From Puccinia triticina (lineage: Eukaryota; Basidiomycota; Pucciniomycetes; Pucciniales; Pucciniaceae), in the NCBI RefSeq assembly GCF_026914185.1, contig NC_070566.1:868001-932000 (forward strand): a DNA stretch of 64,000 bases. Reading direction: 5' to 3'. The first letter of the stretch is position 1, and each line of letters begins with the position of its first letter. Made by a program: the position numbers and the translations under genes. The notes beneath the pieces were generated by a model, which saw nothing but the letters and a program-made list of their open reading frames with translations, did not search any database and was not told the DNA's origin. Shown piece by piece: positions 11,568 through 24,439 of this stretch.

Positions 11568-13741
11568 ATGTTGATGATCGTGGCCCTCACCCAGCATGAC
11601 AACCAGCAGTCCTCGCCCTCCCAAAACTCGCTACTCAAACCATTCCAACTCACGTTCACTCAAGGCTTCATCGTCGGCCAACTCTCATTGTAAGATCATC
11701 AGCTCTCCTTCTTCAATCCTTGGATTCTCGCTCACCGAACCTGTGCTTGCATCTACATAGTTTAGTGCTCGTAATATGTTTTGTCAGGTATGTCGTATTC
11801 GAAGATCCAAAGTCGGCGCAGAAGAAGAAACCAGGCGGACCACAGCGGGTATGTTCTTGATCTTCTTCTACTCTATTTTCCTTGTTTTGAATAACTAACA
11901 CCCAAAAAACCCAGAAAGCATTCCACGCCCCCAACAACCGCCGTGCCAGCAAACATTCTAGAAGGCTTTCTTTTCACGACAAAGCGCAGGGAACGTCCGA
12001 GTCAGAGCTTCTATCCAAACTACCGTACGACCTCTCCAGCCATCCCCCTGAAACAGCAGACTGGCTGAACGTCCTCCTCGCACAAGCCATCATCGCCTAT
12101 CGGAGCCTCGTTCACGGCCTAGACGATGATCCCTCGATGCCAAAAGGAAACAAGGCAAAGGAGATGGTCGAGGAAGCTATGAATTTCGCCCGCGGCGAAT
12201 CTCCGGGGATCATCAGTGTCGTCGGTGACCCCTTCCGTACCCCTCACGATTTCGTCCATCCAGGGCTCTGAAACCTACGACTTTTTTTTTTTTCTCTCAG
12301 GATTATATCACGGTCACCGAAGTCGAGTTCGGAAAAGAGTACCCAGCCTGTACAAACGCAAGAGTGAGGCCAGCAGATGAAACTGGTAGAATGGTAAGCT
12401 AATCGTTCGAATGTATTTGTTACCACGTTTTGGAGAATATGTAGCCCCTTTTGTCTTCTTTGATAATCTTGACCAAGCATAGTGAAATCGATACGTTCGT
12501 ACATAACAGAGGGTCGAAATCGATATTGATTATTCTGATCGGGTCACATTAGCGATCGAAACTAAAGTCGTCGTTAATTTCCCGACTGCTCGGTTTGCGG
12601 TCTTGCCCATCTCACTAGGCTTAACTCTCAACCAACTATCTGCTACGGTAGGCTCAAATATTGTTCCCTGTTCCTTAGCTCAGCCTTCTTCTCATATTGC
12701 TCAGCTGACTGCGTTTGTTTTTATTGGCGCGGAATATGTGCGCATGAACAGATCATGGCCGAGATTCCACCGATCGCAATCCCCTTGCCGATGAATGACG
12801 ATCCGTCAGCACCTTCACCGGCGATTTTGATGTCATTAGATCCCGACTTTACATTGTCAATGACGACGACCTCATTATTGGGTTCTCGAGCGAAACTGCA
12901 AGATGTTCCGAAGATTGAGCAGCTGATAATGGGAAGACTGAGAGGCTGGATTGTCGACAACCTGGTGTGGCCGAAGGTTCGAGTGTTGAAACTACCTGGG
13001 CTTGGCAACAAAGGTTCAGTCGAGGATGCAGCGGATGGGGAGGGTGAATATGTTTGGGTGGAAGGCACGACGAAGGAGAGCAACCCGCCGGGAAATCCGA
13101 AAGAGTCAAAACCAAAGAGCATCATCCGTGAAGCTGATGAGGATGAAGGTCCCGCTTCGAGTGCCGAAAGCTTCGACCCCCCACGGGCCTTCAGGCATTC
13201 TCTTCTGGGTCCGTCTCCAGGCATTCCCCTCAACCCCAAACACCATCGGAGCACCCCTTCTGGTTCCTCCAGGGCCGTTAATATGCCGCTCCTATCGCCC
13301 TGTGATTTAACTGAATCAACCAGCCGGCAGCGGCACCCATCGACGAGAACGGATGGCCGGCAAGCTCCTCCTGATTCCGATGGGTATTCGAATCAGCCAA
13401 AGCCGCCCGGAGCTTTACCCGTCTCAGCCCGCTCGATCGGCAGTTTTGTGGACAGTCAACCCCTACCCACGCTGTCCGAAGAGAATCCCAACAACTCGAC
13501 AGAGCATGAGTGGCTCAAGTACCATCGCTCCCTCGACACGCCTGTCGTGGCCAGCAACCGTTTCGCGGAAGATAGAGGCCAGTGGGCGCGCGCGGGGGGA
13601 ATGAGTGGCGTCCCGCTCGGCTTGGGCGGCTCCCAAACCCCTAACCTGGGCTATGGCATCCGCGAACGGATCCGAGAGGCGGAACGACTCAAAGGCCTGC
13701 GCGCCAATGATCTTGATGACTCGTTCACTTCCCAACGGTGA
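11568..13741 (+). CDS. MMM1: ERMES complex subunit MMM1 (maintenance of mitochondrial morphology protein 1)
   Basis: ER-anchored subunit of the ER-mitochondria encounter structure, a tether that carries phospholipids through its SMP domain. Six exons (11568-11689, 11761-11848, 11915-12253, 12301-12393, 12510-12647, 12752-13741) sum to 1770 nt, 589 aa. A short lumenal N-terminus precedes a single membrane segment containing the family motif FTQGFIVGQLS and then LVLVICFVRYVVF. The cytosolic SMP domain (~residues 110-300) shows VEIDIDYSDRVTLAIETKV, LSMTTTSLLGSRAKLQDVPK and a closing RLRGWI. The remaining C-terminal ~250 residues are Pro/Ser-rich and probably disordered, making the protein longer than yeast Mmm1. 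The start at 11568 is the first ATG in frame before the membrane segment (another lies two codons on). The donor of intron 3 (gtccat) is the least certain junction. Confidence 0.92.
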
Positions 13742-14147
13742 CACCTCTGTCTATGCATCCTTCTGTTGTTTTAGATCTAAATCTTTCTAGTTTTTTCTTT
13801 GCACATACACCTCTCTCTTTCTCTCTTCCACTTCACCGACACTCATGCTCAAGCAACCCCGCACACCCGATTTACCCCTCGTATACACCTTTCTTCAGTC
13901 AATCCAAGTTCATAATTACTTTGAGGAACGATTGTATGCAGTTGAACTGAGGAAACTTGAGAATAAACATAACATATGCCAAAACAAACGACGAGCATCC
14001 CGGAAGTTTAATCGTGAAGCCCCGAGCGGTCAGCCTTCTCCTTCGTCTTTCAGTATTCGAGGTTTGTTCAGGGTACTCAACGCCTGCAAAGAGGAAAAGA
14101 AAAACACTTGCCCGCTGCCATTCAGCACCACCAACAAGCAAAAGCAA
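13742..14147. other. Intergenic, MMM1 3' flank
   Basis: Pyrimidine-rich 3' flank of MMM1 running into the tRNA-Gly gene, which is transcribed from the opposite strand. No further feature seen. Confidence 0.4.
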
Positions 14148-14237
14148 TGCGTTGTCGGGGATTCGAACCCCGGACTAAAGCTGTTCTTTGCCGCATGAAA
14201 TGGAAGGCTTCAATGCTAACCACTACACCAACAACGC
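14148..14237 (-). tRNA. tRNA-Gly(TCC), intron-containing
   Basis: Read on the minus strand: acceptor GCGTTGT / ACAACGC, perfectly paired, with discriminator A; A-box TGGTGTAGTGGTTAGC; anticodon stem GAAGC / GCTTT with loop C-T-TCC-A; T arm CGGGG-TTCGAAT-CCCCG. The anticodon TCC decodes GGA. An 18-nt intron (14183-14200) sits one base 3' of the anticodon. A TTTT run follows on the transcribed strand (14140-14143). Confidence 0.92.
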
Positions 14238-15317
14238 GGTGCTGCGCCTGGGGGAATTTGTGGATCCAACCCTAATGCCGCGAGATCATGACGAATTAGG
14301 CCCGCGTGACTGCGGCAGTAGGCCCAGTGACTGCGCATGTAACCACGATGTAAGTGAAGACACTGAGATGTCCGCAGTGTGAGGGTGCAATTATAGCATT
14401 ATACTCATTATACAAGTTGCTGGATGACATGTGGATTACTCCAAATACTTCATGTGATTATTGAAAAATCTTGAGTTAATCTGGCTTGCAATATTATGGT
14501 AGTACAGTCAAAACCATGAAAGGACAGACTTGTGAAACCATAACCCCCCCTGAGGCCAATACACCTCTGCCAAGGGTACCCACTCCCTCTTGCCATCTCA
14601 AAAAAATCCCCCCAACCTACACTATCATTATTTTGATAATTTTTCTGCTCAAGCTTTTACGGACCACCACAAGGGCAGCTCCCCAGCACTTTCCCATCAC
14701 TGCCCTGCCTACTATCTGACACCATAGGAGCTTCATAGCATAGATAGGCTTTTGACAATACACATCTCGCTTGATGAGCCTCTCAATCAAAATGTGTGTT
14801 TTGAAATAAACTTTACCATATTGATAAATGTGATTTAGAACAATAATATAGACCAACTTCATTGGATGTTCACAATTGGAGTTGGTAGGAATAAGAATCA
14901 GAGGAATAAGGTCCAAAAAATGGTGTTGGAGAGGTGGAGAAGCAATACACAAGGTTCAAACTATGAAGATTTTGGGATTGGAGGGGCAGAGATGCGGAAG
15001 TGAATCAGGGAATAGGCCCAAAGACTTGGCGGAACTCAGGAAGAATCAGAATCAGGATTAATAATGCTCAGGAAAGTGATGGTATCCTCCTTGGATCAGG
15101 ATAGAATTTTATGGAGAGAAATTGTTCAAGCTCCTAAGAAACTTGAATTGCAGTCTGAGGATGAGCAGCGTACATCTGACCCTTGTGTCCAACACACATC
15201 TGCCACTATGACGACAAGACACACAGACACAACCAAAAAAACCATCAGAACAACCCTGCACCACTCTGCAACAGGACAAACAAAGGGAAAGAACATTCCT
15301 ATGCAGAGATACTCTTC
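14238..15317. other. No gene recognised
   Basis: About 1.1 kb of AT-rich DNA with short unsupported ORFs. Nothing recognisable. Confidence 0.4.
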
Positions 15318-15531
15318 GCAACGCTGAAACAAGTCCGATACATGGAGTGTATCTGGTAAACGTTTTTCATTGAAGATGGAGACCTACATGTCCAATTTTT
15401 TGTTTTCAGCCATCCTATACATAATCAGGGCTAAAAACAAAAAATAGGACTTGTAGGTCTGTATCTTCAATGAAAACATTTACCAGATACGCTCCATGTA
15501 TTGTACTTGTTTCAGTGTTGCTCTGTGGACA
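15318..15531. repeat. Foldback hairpin, about 215 bp
   Basis: Two inverted arms of roughly 90-95 bp (left GCAACGCTGAAACAAGTCC..., right ...GTACTTGTTTCAGTGTTGC) separated by a short loop near 15415-15435. Several mismatches indicate age. No ORF and no clear target duplication, so a foldback MITE is likely but unproven. Confidence 0.65.
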
Positions 15532-15626
15532 CAGCCAAAGAGAGAAGAGGGGGAGGAACAGAGAAAAGACAATGTTAGTGAAATCAACATGGCAACAATA
15601 TTTTAAAGGGATGGAAAAACTGCATA

Positions 15627-15829
15627 GGCAGAGGTGGAGACTAAATCTTAAAATGACATAGGTGGAGGCTAAACCTTAAAATGCTGGAGGTGGAGGCTAA
15701 ACCTTAAAATGCTGGAGGTGAAGGCTAAACCTTAAAATGGCAGAGGTGGAGGCAAAACCTTAAAATGGCAGAGGTGGAGGCTAAACCTGAAAATGGTGGC
15801 ACTGGAGGTGGAGGCTAAACCTTAAAATA
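15627..15829 (+). repeat. Minisatellite, ~28-33 bp unit, about 7 copies
   Basis: Tandem units of the form AGGTGGAGGCTAAACCTT + AAAATG + short variable piece, repeated head to tail with small changes. No coding role apparent. Confidence 0.85.
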
Positions 15830-16563
15830 TCATGCCTCTGCCTTGGGGGGTTGTGAGATCTTGATCCTAAAAAATCTTCTGCTAGCTCCACTCCATAAAT
15901 TGGATTTCACCAGTCTGAAAACCACAATGCTCATGTTTGTTTGAGACAAAGAAAAATCTCTGCAAGAGTTTGCTACACTGAAACTCTTAGAAGATATTGG
16001 ATTTCACAACCTATTGACACCTGGAAAGGAAACATTTGCAAAATTGTTGGTGATTGTTGAAACTGCAACTGTCCATGTTTCCATTTCTCTCCCTGTCACA
16101 CATCTTTCACTCCTTTCTTCTCCCTCCAGATGAATATACACGTTCACCTTCTGCCCACAACTTGTTCCCCAGTTGTAATATTTTATAAACCCTGCTTTAC
16201 AGAAGAAATAAACATCATCAGTCTTCTGCGCCTTTTCCCTGAGACCCTTTGAGTCTCTTGTAGTGAAGAGCCTTTTTCCTCCTCACAAGCTAGCAGCTTT
16301 GGCCCTCTTTGAGGGCTTCCTTTTCCTTGTTCTCCTCCTCTGAGCTTTTTTCCTCAAGGCCTTTTCCTCACATCCTTGCTGCCTTTCGTCGCAGCTTCAA
16401 CAGTGATAGAAATTTTTGAATTGGTATGATCATGCCTTCATAAAAATTCATTTCACATCTAATATTCTTCCTATTCATCCCTAATCTTTCGAACTTGCCA
16501 AGTCTGGGACCATTAATTTGTGTTAAAAACACCAAGCTTGATGTGTGCAAAAATGAAAGTAAG
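15830..16563. other. No gene recognised
   Basis: Unique AT-rich sequence with pyrimidine tracts. It may be flanking or LTR remnant of the Copia relic that follows, but no matching terminal repeat was seen. Confidence 0.35.
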
Positions 16564-17330
16564 TCAAGCCTCATTTTTATTCATCTTGATGCATTCAAAA
16601 TTTCCACTTCCTGGTTCAACTAATATGATTTGAAATCTCCAGAAACAACATGGTATTGCACTGTCAGACAAAATTGTCTGCTGTGCGCAAGGTACACCAA
16701 TATCTGGTCTTCCCCTATCCAGAAACATTGAGGGGTTTGGGCACTTAGTTGGTTGATGACCCTTCTGGCCACAGTTCCAGCATCCAAGCTTGGGCTTTTT
16801 CTTTGCCGCCAAGGCCAAGGCATCATAGTGATTTGTTGGGATCTGAGTTGAGACATTGTGAGATTAAAGAGTACCAACTGTGTTGTACAACAAGACTTTG
16901 GTTGGAGAGTAGATAAGATGGTCCCCTTTTTTTCCAGGAATCATTGAGACCACGCATGAGCCAATCACAGATTTGCTGATCATTTGGAGTGTGTTTGATG
17001 CTTATGAGGCCGGATGCTGCATTTTGGATTCAAATGATCCACTTGGAAATGGGGGCATTTGGATTGTGCTTGACAGTCCAGAACACATCCTCCAGCATGA
17101 AGCAACAAGCACAGGTGTTCTTCATGTATGCTTTGCACATTTTATCAAAGAGTTTGCTGGCAGGCTTGAGGTCTTTGTAGCAGATAGACAATTTGACCAA
17201 GAGTGTAAGCTTGATGGTAGAGAAAGCTATATCAGAGAGAGTGTCCCAGTCTGTTTGGAACTCTTCTGGATTATAGCCTTTCTCAGTGCAAACAATTGGT
17301 TTAGAATCCACCTATTCAGACTTTAGATGA
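16564..17330 (-). pseudogene. Ty1/Copia-type retrotransposon gag relic
   Basis: Minus-strand fragments in more than one frame look like a Copia gag polyprotein. At 17030-17311 is a gag-like helical region (DWDTLSDIAFSTIKLTLLVK ... DKMCKAYMKN ... ISKWI). Around 16877-17030 is NDQQICDWLMRGLNDSW. At 16750-16800 is a CCHC zinc knuckle CWNCGQKGHQPTKC with correct C-x2-C-x4-H-x4-C spacing. The frame is broken by stops and shifts, and no protease, integrase or reverse transcriptase was found, so this is a fragment. Confidence 0.72.
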
Positions 17331-17832
17331 AGAACTTTTCCAAGGAGCCCTCCAGGCGCAATTGCCAAGATGGGAAAGTGACTGAATTACCATCAAGTTG
17401 TCGGAACAAGGGAATCAGGGCTGACAGGCTCTGGGTAAGTTCGTAGGGCATGTTGATCCAAGCCAGTATCAAATATAAGATCCAGAGAACAGTTGTTGAG
17501 CTGGGGAATTGAAGCTTCAGAGATTTGAATCCAAGTGAGCTATATTACATAGAAGTTAGCCTGAAAAATGACGCAGCTAAATCAACAAGGGGTCATAAAC
17601 TGTTGAGTTGCACAGGGGCTGCAGGAATTGAGTTCACAGATGTAGTCTTGTGCTGGGATTTTGATACTATGAGGCAAAGTGGATTGTATTCAGTGATGAG
17701 AGAGCTCCAGGATCAGAGGTATGACAAACTAAATAAAACAACAAAAGTTCAACTATATTAGAAGTCTGGTGGATTCTCTTGAGGCAAGTTTGGAGGCTGA
17801 TGGTCCATCAGGATGGCATTTGTAAAATTAAG

Positions 17833-18002
17833 GGTGTTCAAAGTTGAAATCATAAAATCATAAAATCATAACTCTTTTGAGTGATAATTTTCATGTGGCA
17901 TTTTAGAATCATTGCTTTGTTTTGAGTGATTGGATGTAACACATTTTTTCAGATTAAGATTTTATGGTGTTATGATTTTATGCAAGTCAACTTTGAACAC
18001 CC
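17833..18002. mobile_element. MITE, copy 2 (TIR GGTGTTCAAAGTTGA)
   Basis: Same family as 912-1105 but inverted. It begins GGTGTTCAAAGTTGA, ends TCAACTTTGAACACC, and its right end carries the tttatggtgttatgatttta block found near the left end of copy 1 in reverse complement. Confidence 0.72.
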
Positions 18003-18603
18003 CCACTTGTACCCATGTTTTTTTTTCCCATGGTTTACATGTGATTAAAATTGCTTCTTTTACAGCTGAGCTCAGGGGCAGAGCTTTATCCCAAATGCCA
18101 CAAGCTTTAAGCTGTTTCATCCTTAAGTTGACTAAAAATGAACCCGGCCATTGGTTTGAACCATCATGCTTATTGGCGCAGGTACGCGAGCGGCCGGTTG
18201 GGAGTATTCTATGTTTACAAGAAGCGCACTGCCTATCCGCAGTTCGTAAATTATTAGTATATGCGATGTGATTCTTGGCCCTGTCCACATGTGTATAAGA
18301 AGACGTTTTTTGACAGTCTCGGGGACTGGATGAAAGATCCAGGCCATTGCCAAGATGTGTTTTGATCGGACAAGAACCATACCAAAGCTGCAACATCTCC
18401 ACCGAGTCTGAAAGGCTTCCCAGTCTTACAATTAAACTCAGTCAGCCAAGTTTCAGCTCAAGGTGAGAGGAGTACTAGAGTCATGATGACCTCGGTCGTG
18501 ACTGCATATAATGAGGGCAAGCTTGACGCAGGAAAAAGGGAATGGTCTATCCCCCAGTTGATTGGCTGTGGATTTATTATATCCATTGCTGTTGGTTCTA
18601 AAG

Positions 18604-21588
18604 ATGGTGCCACAATTTTTAAAACTTTTTCTCTTAAGCCTACCGGCTCTGGTGGCAAGCCAGGCACCATCAACCCATGTCTCTGTGTCGTTTTCAACCT
18701 CTTCATCTTCTTCTGAAGCCCACAGCGATAGTGCTCAGGTGAAATTCAGCACTGACATCGCTAACAACACTACCGTGATTGCCAACAACACTACCACGAT
18801 CGCCAACAACACTACCATGATCCCCGAGGTGGGAGGTGGCAATAGTACCCACAATACCACCTCAAGCTCGAAATCGGCGGGCGGGAGGAAGCTTGCTGGT
18901 TATTACCCCGTTTATAACTCTGACGGACAGCCGCTTTCCGAGCTTAGATATGGTCGGTGTTCAACTCGAACTGTTATTCCCCCGTATCCCACAAAGCCAG
19001 TTTACTGAGCGGCTTCGTCTGTTTCAACACATGCCCTTGTCACTCTTCTGGATGAATTTCTCTTGCAGACCTTTACGATGAGATAATATTCTTTGTAGCG
19101 ACAACCAACGATAACTTTACACTTGGCACCTATCCTTTGGGCCAAAATGAATGGGACTCTTTGGCTTTCGAATTTGTCAAGAACTGTAAAAACAGTAAGC
19201 ACTATATTTCTTCTTCAATCGACCCCCTTGAAGCTCGCAATTGTGCTCATCAACACGAGGGAAAAAAACTTTCTAGACTCGGTCACGCCTACCTATGCAG
19301 TTGGAGGCTGGGGAGGCTCCAGGTTAGTTATGCAGCGGATCGGAGGTTGTTTAAAGCCTCGATAGCTGGATTTCTCTCCGAGAATCAACACTTTTCGTGT
19401 CTATATTGAAATCTGCAATGGTTGCCGATTTGACGCGGAGCTGTCCAGCCAAATTAAATGTCAAATCAGTAGAAAACTACCAGGTTGTTTTTCTGACTTC
19501 ACTTGTTCCAACAATCAACTTTCTATAGGTACTTCTCAGCTCTCGCAGCAACTGCAGAGAACCGGACAGCGTTCGCCGATTCAACCATTAGCTTTGCCAA
19601 GAAGTACGGCTTCGAAGGAATAGATTTTGATTGGGAATGTGAGCGCCGCTTTCCTATTTTTTTTCCTTTGATGGAGTCCAAGCTAGGCAGATGAATACTT
19701 CTGAATCTGTATCCTGCCGATTGATTGATCAATAGATGCTAGCATGTAGGTTTTCTGTCTAACCTCCCACTAAAGTGTAAAACTGTCAACTGACAATGTG
19801 TTAATCCTTGCGTATCATTATGCGCTATCAGTCAAGGAATTGGCTGTAACATCGTCAATGACGCAGATGTACAGAACCAGCAATTGCTTTTCAAGGTGCA
19901 TGGGAATTCCGCCAAAGCCTAGAGCTAGGAATCCTACGGACATGTATTTCGTTTAATCTTTCTACCCTGCACAGGAAGTTAAAAGTAAATGGCCCGAAGG
20001 GAAGCTGTCTACAGCCCAGAGCATCGCGGGTATCAGGGACGCCAACTACCAAAAATTACCAGCCTCTAACGTCACTCTTATGGCTCAAGTTGTCGACGAA
20101 GTGTAAGCGTCAATATACTGATAGGAAGACCATTGATCCGCTTTTAAAGCACCTATCTCTGAAGCTGCTTGTGATTTCTCTACTCCTCCATTGGTCTCCG
20201 ATTTTGACATCATAAAGGAGAATTATGGCCTACGACGGTAAGTTTTAAACCTCATTACAATTTTTCTTCCCAATTGATCCACTTCATGACGTAGAATTCA
20301 TCATGTGTTATTTTCCTCTTCTTGTCCAGTTCACGGTAGCTTCACCAAAACCACTGGACCGAACGCGCCAATCAAGGCTGCATGTGCCGATCCTGAAAAC
20401 CAGCTATCGGTTGAGACTGCCATTGAAATATATCTCAAGCAAGGCTTCAAGCCCGAGCAATTAACCCTGGGCATTCCAGGTTATGCAAAGTCTTGGACCT
20501 TGGCCAAGCCTGAGCTCACACCCAGAGTCGTGGGTAATTACACTAGTTATCACTACCAGAATTACACCGGTATTTGTAAGAATTTGAGATCAACAACTTT
20601 ATTGCAGCTAATACCTAATGCTAATAGTAGTAGATAACTTCGGATATTCTAGACCTTACTACGACCCACTGAATAGACAAATATGATTGTAAAGGGAGAG
20701 AGAGATAACAACAAGCCTCCACTTGAGTTAAATCCAGGCTCCTCCTGAATCGTCTTTGTCTAAACGGGCGATGAATGGGATTCTAGAATCGTGCAGTCGG
20801 GCTGAGATCGACAGTGAATTAAGGGAAATGCGGATAGTCGGCGATTTTTCGGAGTTCTTCTCGAGTCTAGAGAATATTCACAAGCTCTGCGGACGTGGAC
20901 TTCAAGGCTGAGCTCATTTTGCATATTGCTCCCCGCACATTCACTATGCATACATCTTCACCATTACTGACCCGGAGCACCTATTTGACAGTATTCCAGT
21001 GAGTAATCCAAGATTTTTCGAGCTGGTTCAGATTTAATTAATCTTAAGCTTTCTTCGGGGCAAACTGATAGGCTGGAGGCAGATACGATGACCAACCTGG
21101 TCTGGATGTTTGTGGTCAAAGAACTGGTCATGGTGGCTCCTGGCTTGTTAATGAATTAGTCTATGCCGGTTTCTTGAGTGAAGATGAAACTAGTGGTGGG
21201 AAAGGTTACAAGAGATACTACGACGATTGTTCCGGAGAGGTTGGTTGTAAAGGCTAAAGTGCTTAAAGTAAGACAAATGCAAATCCAAAAACACGTTTTC
21301 CGATGAATGTCTGTCCAAATTCTCTCTCTCCTCATCTTAGCCTTTCCTCGCTAGCGAAACCACTTTGATAACCTACGATGATACCGCAAGTACTGTGGCC
21401 AAAGTGGCATACGCCAATTCCAAAAACTTGGGAGGCGTGTTCTTGTAAGTACCTATCCAGTCATCATCAGAAAACTCCAACAGTAGCACGATTAAGATCC
21501 TCTAACCTGATACACTTTCATCAGCTTTGACACCATGGGGCCAAGGGACAAAACACTTGAGGCAGCCAAAACTGCTTTGCTCAACTAG
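18604..21588 (+). CDS. Secreted GH18 chitinase
   Basis: Glycoside hydrolase family 18 enzyme that cleaves chitin beta-1,4 links, probably in wall remodelling. The start at 18604 gives a signal peptide ([19 protein letters not shown]), followed by a Ser/Thr/Asn-rich stretch with repeated Asn-Asn-Thr-Thr N-glycosylation sites. The catalytic barrel includes [25 protein letters not shown], the signature FEGIDFDWE with catalytic Glu, LMAQVVDEV...[22 protein letters not shown] and near the C-terminus [13 protein letters not shown]. Supported exons include 18604-18952, 19069-19194, 19529-19638, a 10-nt micro-exon 19736-19745, 19832-19895, 19975-20102, 20218-20237, 20330-20575, then about 21074-21240 and the exon ending at the TAG 21586-21588. 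The start of exon 3 (near 19301) and the exons between 20576 and 20997 are unresolved, so a lesion there cannot be excluded. Confidence 0.85.
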
Positions 21589-22272
21589 AATCGCCATTAG
21601 GAGGCGCTCACAAATCTGTCAGCAAAGGCGGTCACGATGGTTTGTGACTCTGCTATCCGTAAATTTATATTGAGCTGTGTGTTTTATCATCTCATGTTTT
21701 CAAGTTTTTGTATGGATATCCTCGCATCTTTTTCTGTATCATACTCACTCATGACCCTCAACGCATTAAAAAAAATGCTAATCCCACAGAAGGCTATTTA
21801 CCACATACCACTAAAAAACAGAAAAAAGTATCCACTGTTCCAATTGTATATAGCTTTGGTTTCGTTATATTTCTTGGGCTCTTGTTGTCTTTCTACTGGG
21901 AATGCTGGCTTGCAATAGATAAACAAAACCACACATGAAAAATGGTCAATTGAGGGCTACTGCCCACCTGTGGGGATTGAAGTGAATACCATATTAATTT
22001 CAGTTGAGATGGTCCTGGTTAATTTCAGACTTCGGAGTGCCAATGGAGAGTTGATTGGGTGACTTCCCATCGAGATTTGAGAGCCTCCCAGTAGTGATTT
22101 AGAGCCCAAAAAGCTAGATTTCGGGGGTCCCAGATCGCACGGGAAGTTCCATTAATGGACACTTCGTCGTCGGTCAGCCCGGGGGAGTGAGGGCCGGCCC
22201 CGGTGGTTCGATGCGGATTGGGAATATGTAATATGAATCCTCCGCCATCAACAACTTCAAACTTTTCCAAGG
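21589..22272. other. Intergenic with a dispersed-repeat fragment
   Basis: 3' flank of the chitinase gene, then about 22099-22141 a segment shared with 326-418. The 5' flank of the Mit_KHE1 gene follows. No other feature. Confidence 0.4.
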
Positions 22273-23656
22273 ATGCTGCCATCAACCCAGTCTATCCGAC
22301 TGATCGCGCTGCCTCTCTCGAAGCGTTCGAACTCGCTGATCTACTTCTATGCTCAGCAACTCCCTTCCCTCGACCAACAATCCGACCACAAAAGTCCAAG
22401 CAAAACAAGCCAATCTTCCCCCATATCACCCTCTGCTCTGATCAGGAAGCTGACAGATACCGGGACGAAGCAATGGAATAAATTGGCCGATTCAGCTCAC
22501 GGCTCTTGGAAGTCGAAGATTTACGTACGTTGATTTCCTCTTGATTTTTTCTTTCTTTTTTTTCTGGATCAAACCAGTATGGTGTTGTTCACTTATTTCA
22601 ATTCATGTTTGGTGAAAATCTGATGGATAGTATTCTGCTCGTTAATCTATAACCATCATGTCTGTTAGAACACGGGAGAACGTATGATGGACAAAATTCC
22701 CTTCGAAGAATGGGCTTTGAAATCAATCGATCCACCGCCCATCCCCAGTAAGATTCCTTCGCCTGAAACTGGATCGAAAGGGGAAGACGAACCCAGTCAA
22801 GTTGTGCGTGGCCCAGTCAGTATCTGGCTTCGAAAATTTGGAATTCAACTCATATGTGTTTTTTCCCCTAAAAAAAAACTCCATCTGAAGATTGAATTGC
22901 TGTATCCAGGGTCCTTGTGTGTAGAGCGAGAACTGATGAGTGGATTGCAGCGTACGATGGCCGAAAGTGAACCATATCACAGGAAATGGATGAAATTGAA
23001 CATCGTCCTGTCTCCTCTTACTCTGCCGTGTGCTATTGTGCCTCTGATTCCCAACTTGCCATTTTTTTACATGATGTAAGTCGACGGATTTTAATGCCTT
23101 TTTTTGCAACGCGGTACTCAATCATTCCCCCATCGCGGGTTTCCTCTTTTGCTTCTCCTGTTTTTGGGGATCAGGTGGAGATCCTGGAGTCATTGGAGAG
23201 GTGAGCAGGACTGTTTGATTTGCTTATCAACATGCGACGTTTAAGTAGCCCTTATTTTTTCCTACATATTGATGACATGGATAAATGTTAAAACGTGTGA
23301 TTCTAGCATACAAAGCATCTCGTTATCTACACCAAATGATTGGATCCGGACACGTGCGCCCGGTTTCATCAGCGATCCTAGACAGCCTTTACGCACACAC
23401 CCAGACACGCGGAAAAGCAAACAATCGGGGGCGAAAACATGAAGAGAAGGATAACACTCCAGAAGAAGGAAAAGCCGAAAGTGAGATAATCCTATCGCAA
23501 GAAATGGTCTTCAAATTGCAGAAGCAACTCGACCTGCCTCCCGAAAGTACCACGGAAATCTTCCGAGGCATACATCAAGCTCAACAACGCTTAGAAAATC
23601 TATCCACTAATTCCACTCCCAATCCTTCTTCGAACCCAAATCAACCTTCACCATGA
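22273..23656 (+). CDS. Mitochondrial K+-H+ exchange-related protein (Mit_KHE1 family)
   Basis: Belongs to the fungal family related to yeast YDL183C, linked to K+/H+ exchange across the mitochondrial inner membrane. Exons 22273-22524, 22669-23075, 23175-23200 and 23307-23656 join in frame (1035 nt, 344 aa). The N-terminus is RLIALPLSKRSNSLIYFYAQ. The family motif is RMMDKIPFEEWALKSIDPPP. Then LLYPGSL, a hydrophobic pair around LSPLTLPCAIVPLIPNLPFFYMM, and WRSWSHWRAYKASRYLHQMI; the 26-nt exon 3 supplies the W-R-S-W-S-H-W-R piece. The tail is charged and disordered. The 90 nt at 22801-22890 begin gt, end ag and are pyrimidine/A-rich; they are probably a further phase-0 intron, giving 314 aa. 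Confidence 0.83.
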
Positions 23657-24439
23657 AGTTTAAATAGACCTCCAGAGATCCAATCTCCAGGACTGAACAT
23701 CGCATTTGATTTTTCTGTTATATTTATCACTTGGATCATCTTTATTTACGTATACATATAGAGAGATTTCGGCTTGAATCAAAGACTAGAGACTGTCAAC
23801 TTCCTTTTATTCTGAACAGTGCAACAAGAACTAGATTCCAGCTTTCACACGAGGTGAAAAAAGAAATATGTGCCACATCAACTCGGCCAGTCACACCTTG
23901 TCCATGTTGTTTGATTGATATTGGGATTGTACAGTTTGTTTTACTTGGATCTTCTGTTTGTTGCTCCATATCGATCACACGCGTGAGCTTCTGGACAAAC
24001 TGGAAGATGTTGCATAATTTTTTACGTAATTCTAGCAATGAACTGAAGTCATGAGGAAACGGAGTCTGATGAGAAATGTGATGAGAACACATAGCCTAGA
24101 ACTGGCACAACAGCCACCCGCCAACAACAGACACCAAATTTATCGGTTACCAAGTCGCTTTTTGTTGACTCTGTCCAAATTTTCCACTTACTGGACCAAA
24201 TTTCTTTTTTGGTGAGCACTATTCTCGTACAAAAAGACGGTTTTTTTCCCCACTCATACCCAAAGATTTGTGCAGGTTTATTTATTTATTAGTAGGGCAT
24301 TAGAATTACAAACGAAATGACAAGAAAGCTAGGGAGTTCAAATGTATTCTCTGCAGCACAAAAATCAAACTTCGAAGTTTATTGTAGGGGTGTAGATCGG
24401 GGTTAGAAATAAGACACGAGCTAGACGATGGAAGGTATG
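23657..24439. other. Convergent intergenic region
   Basis: Shared 3' flank between Mit_KHE1 (plus) and SOF1 (minus). AT-rich; no gene recognised. Confidence 0.45.
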
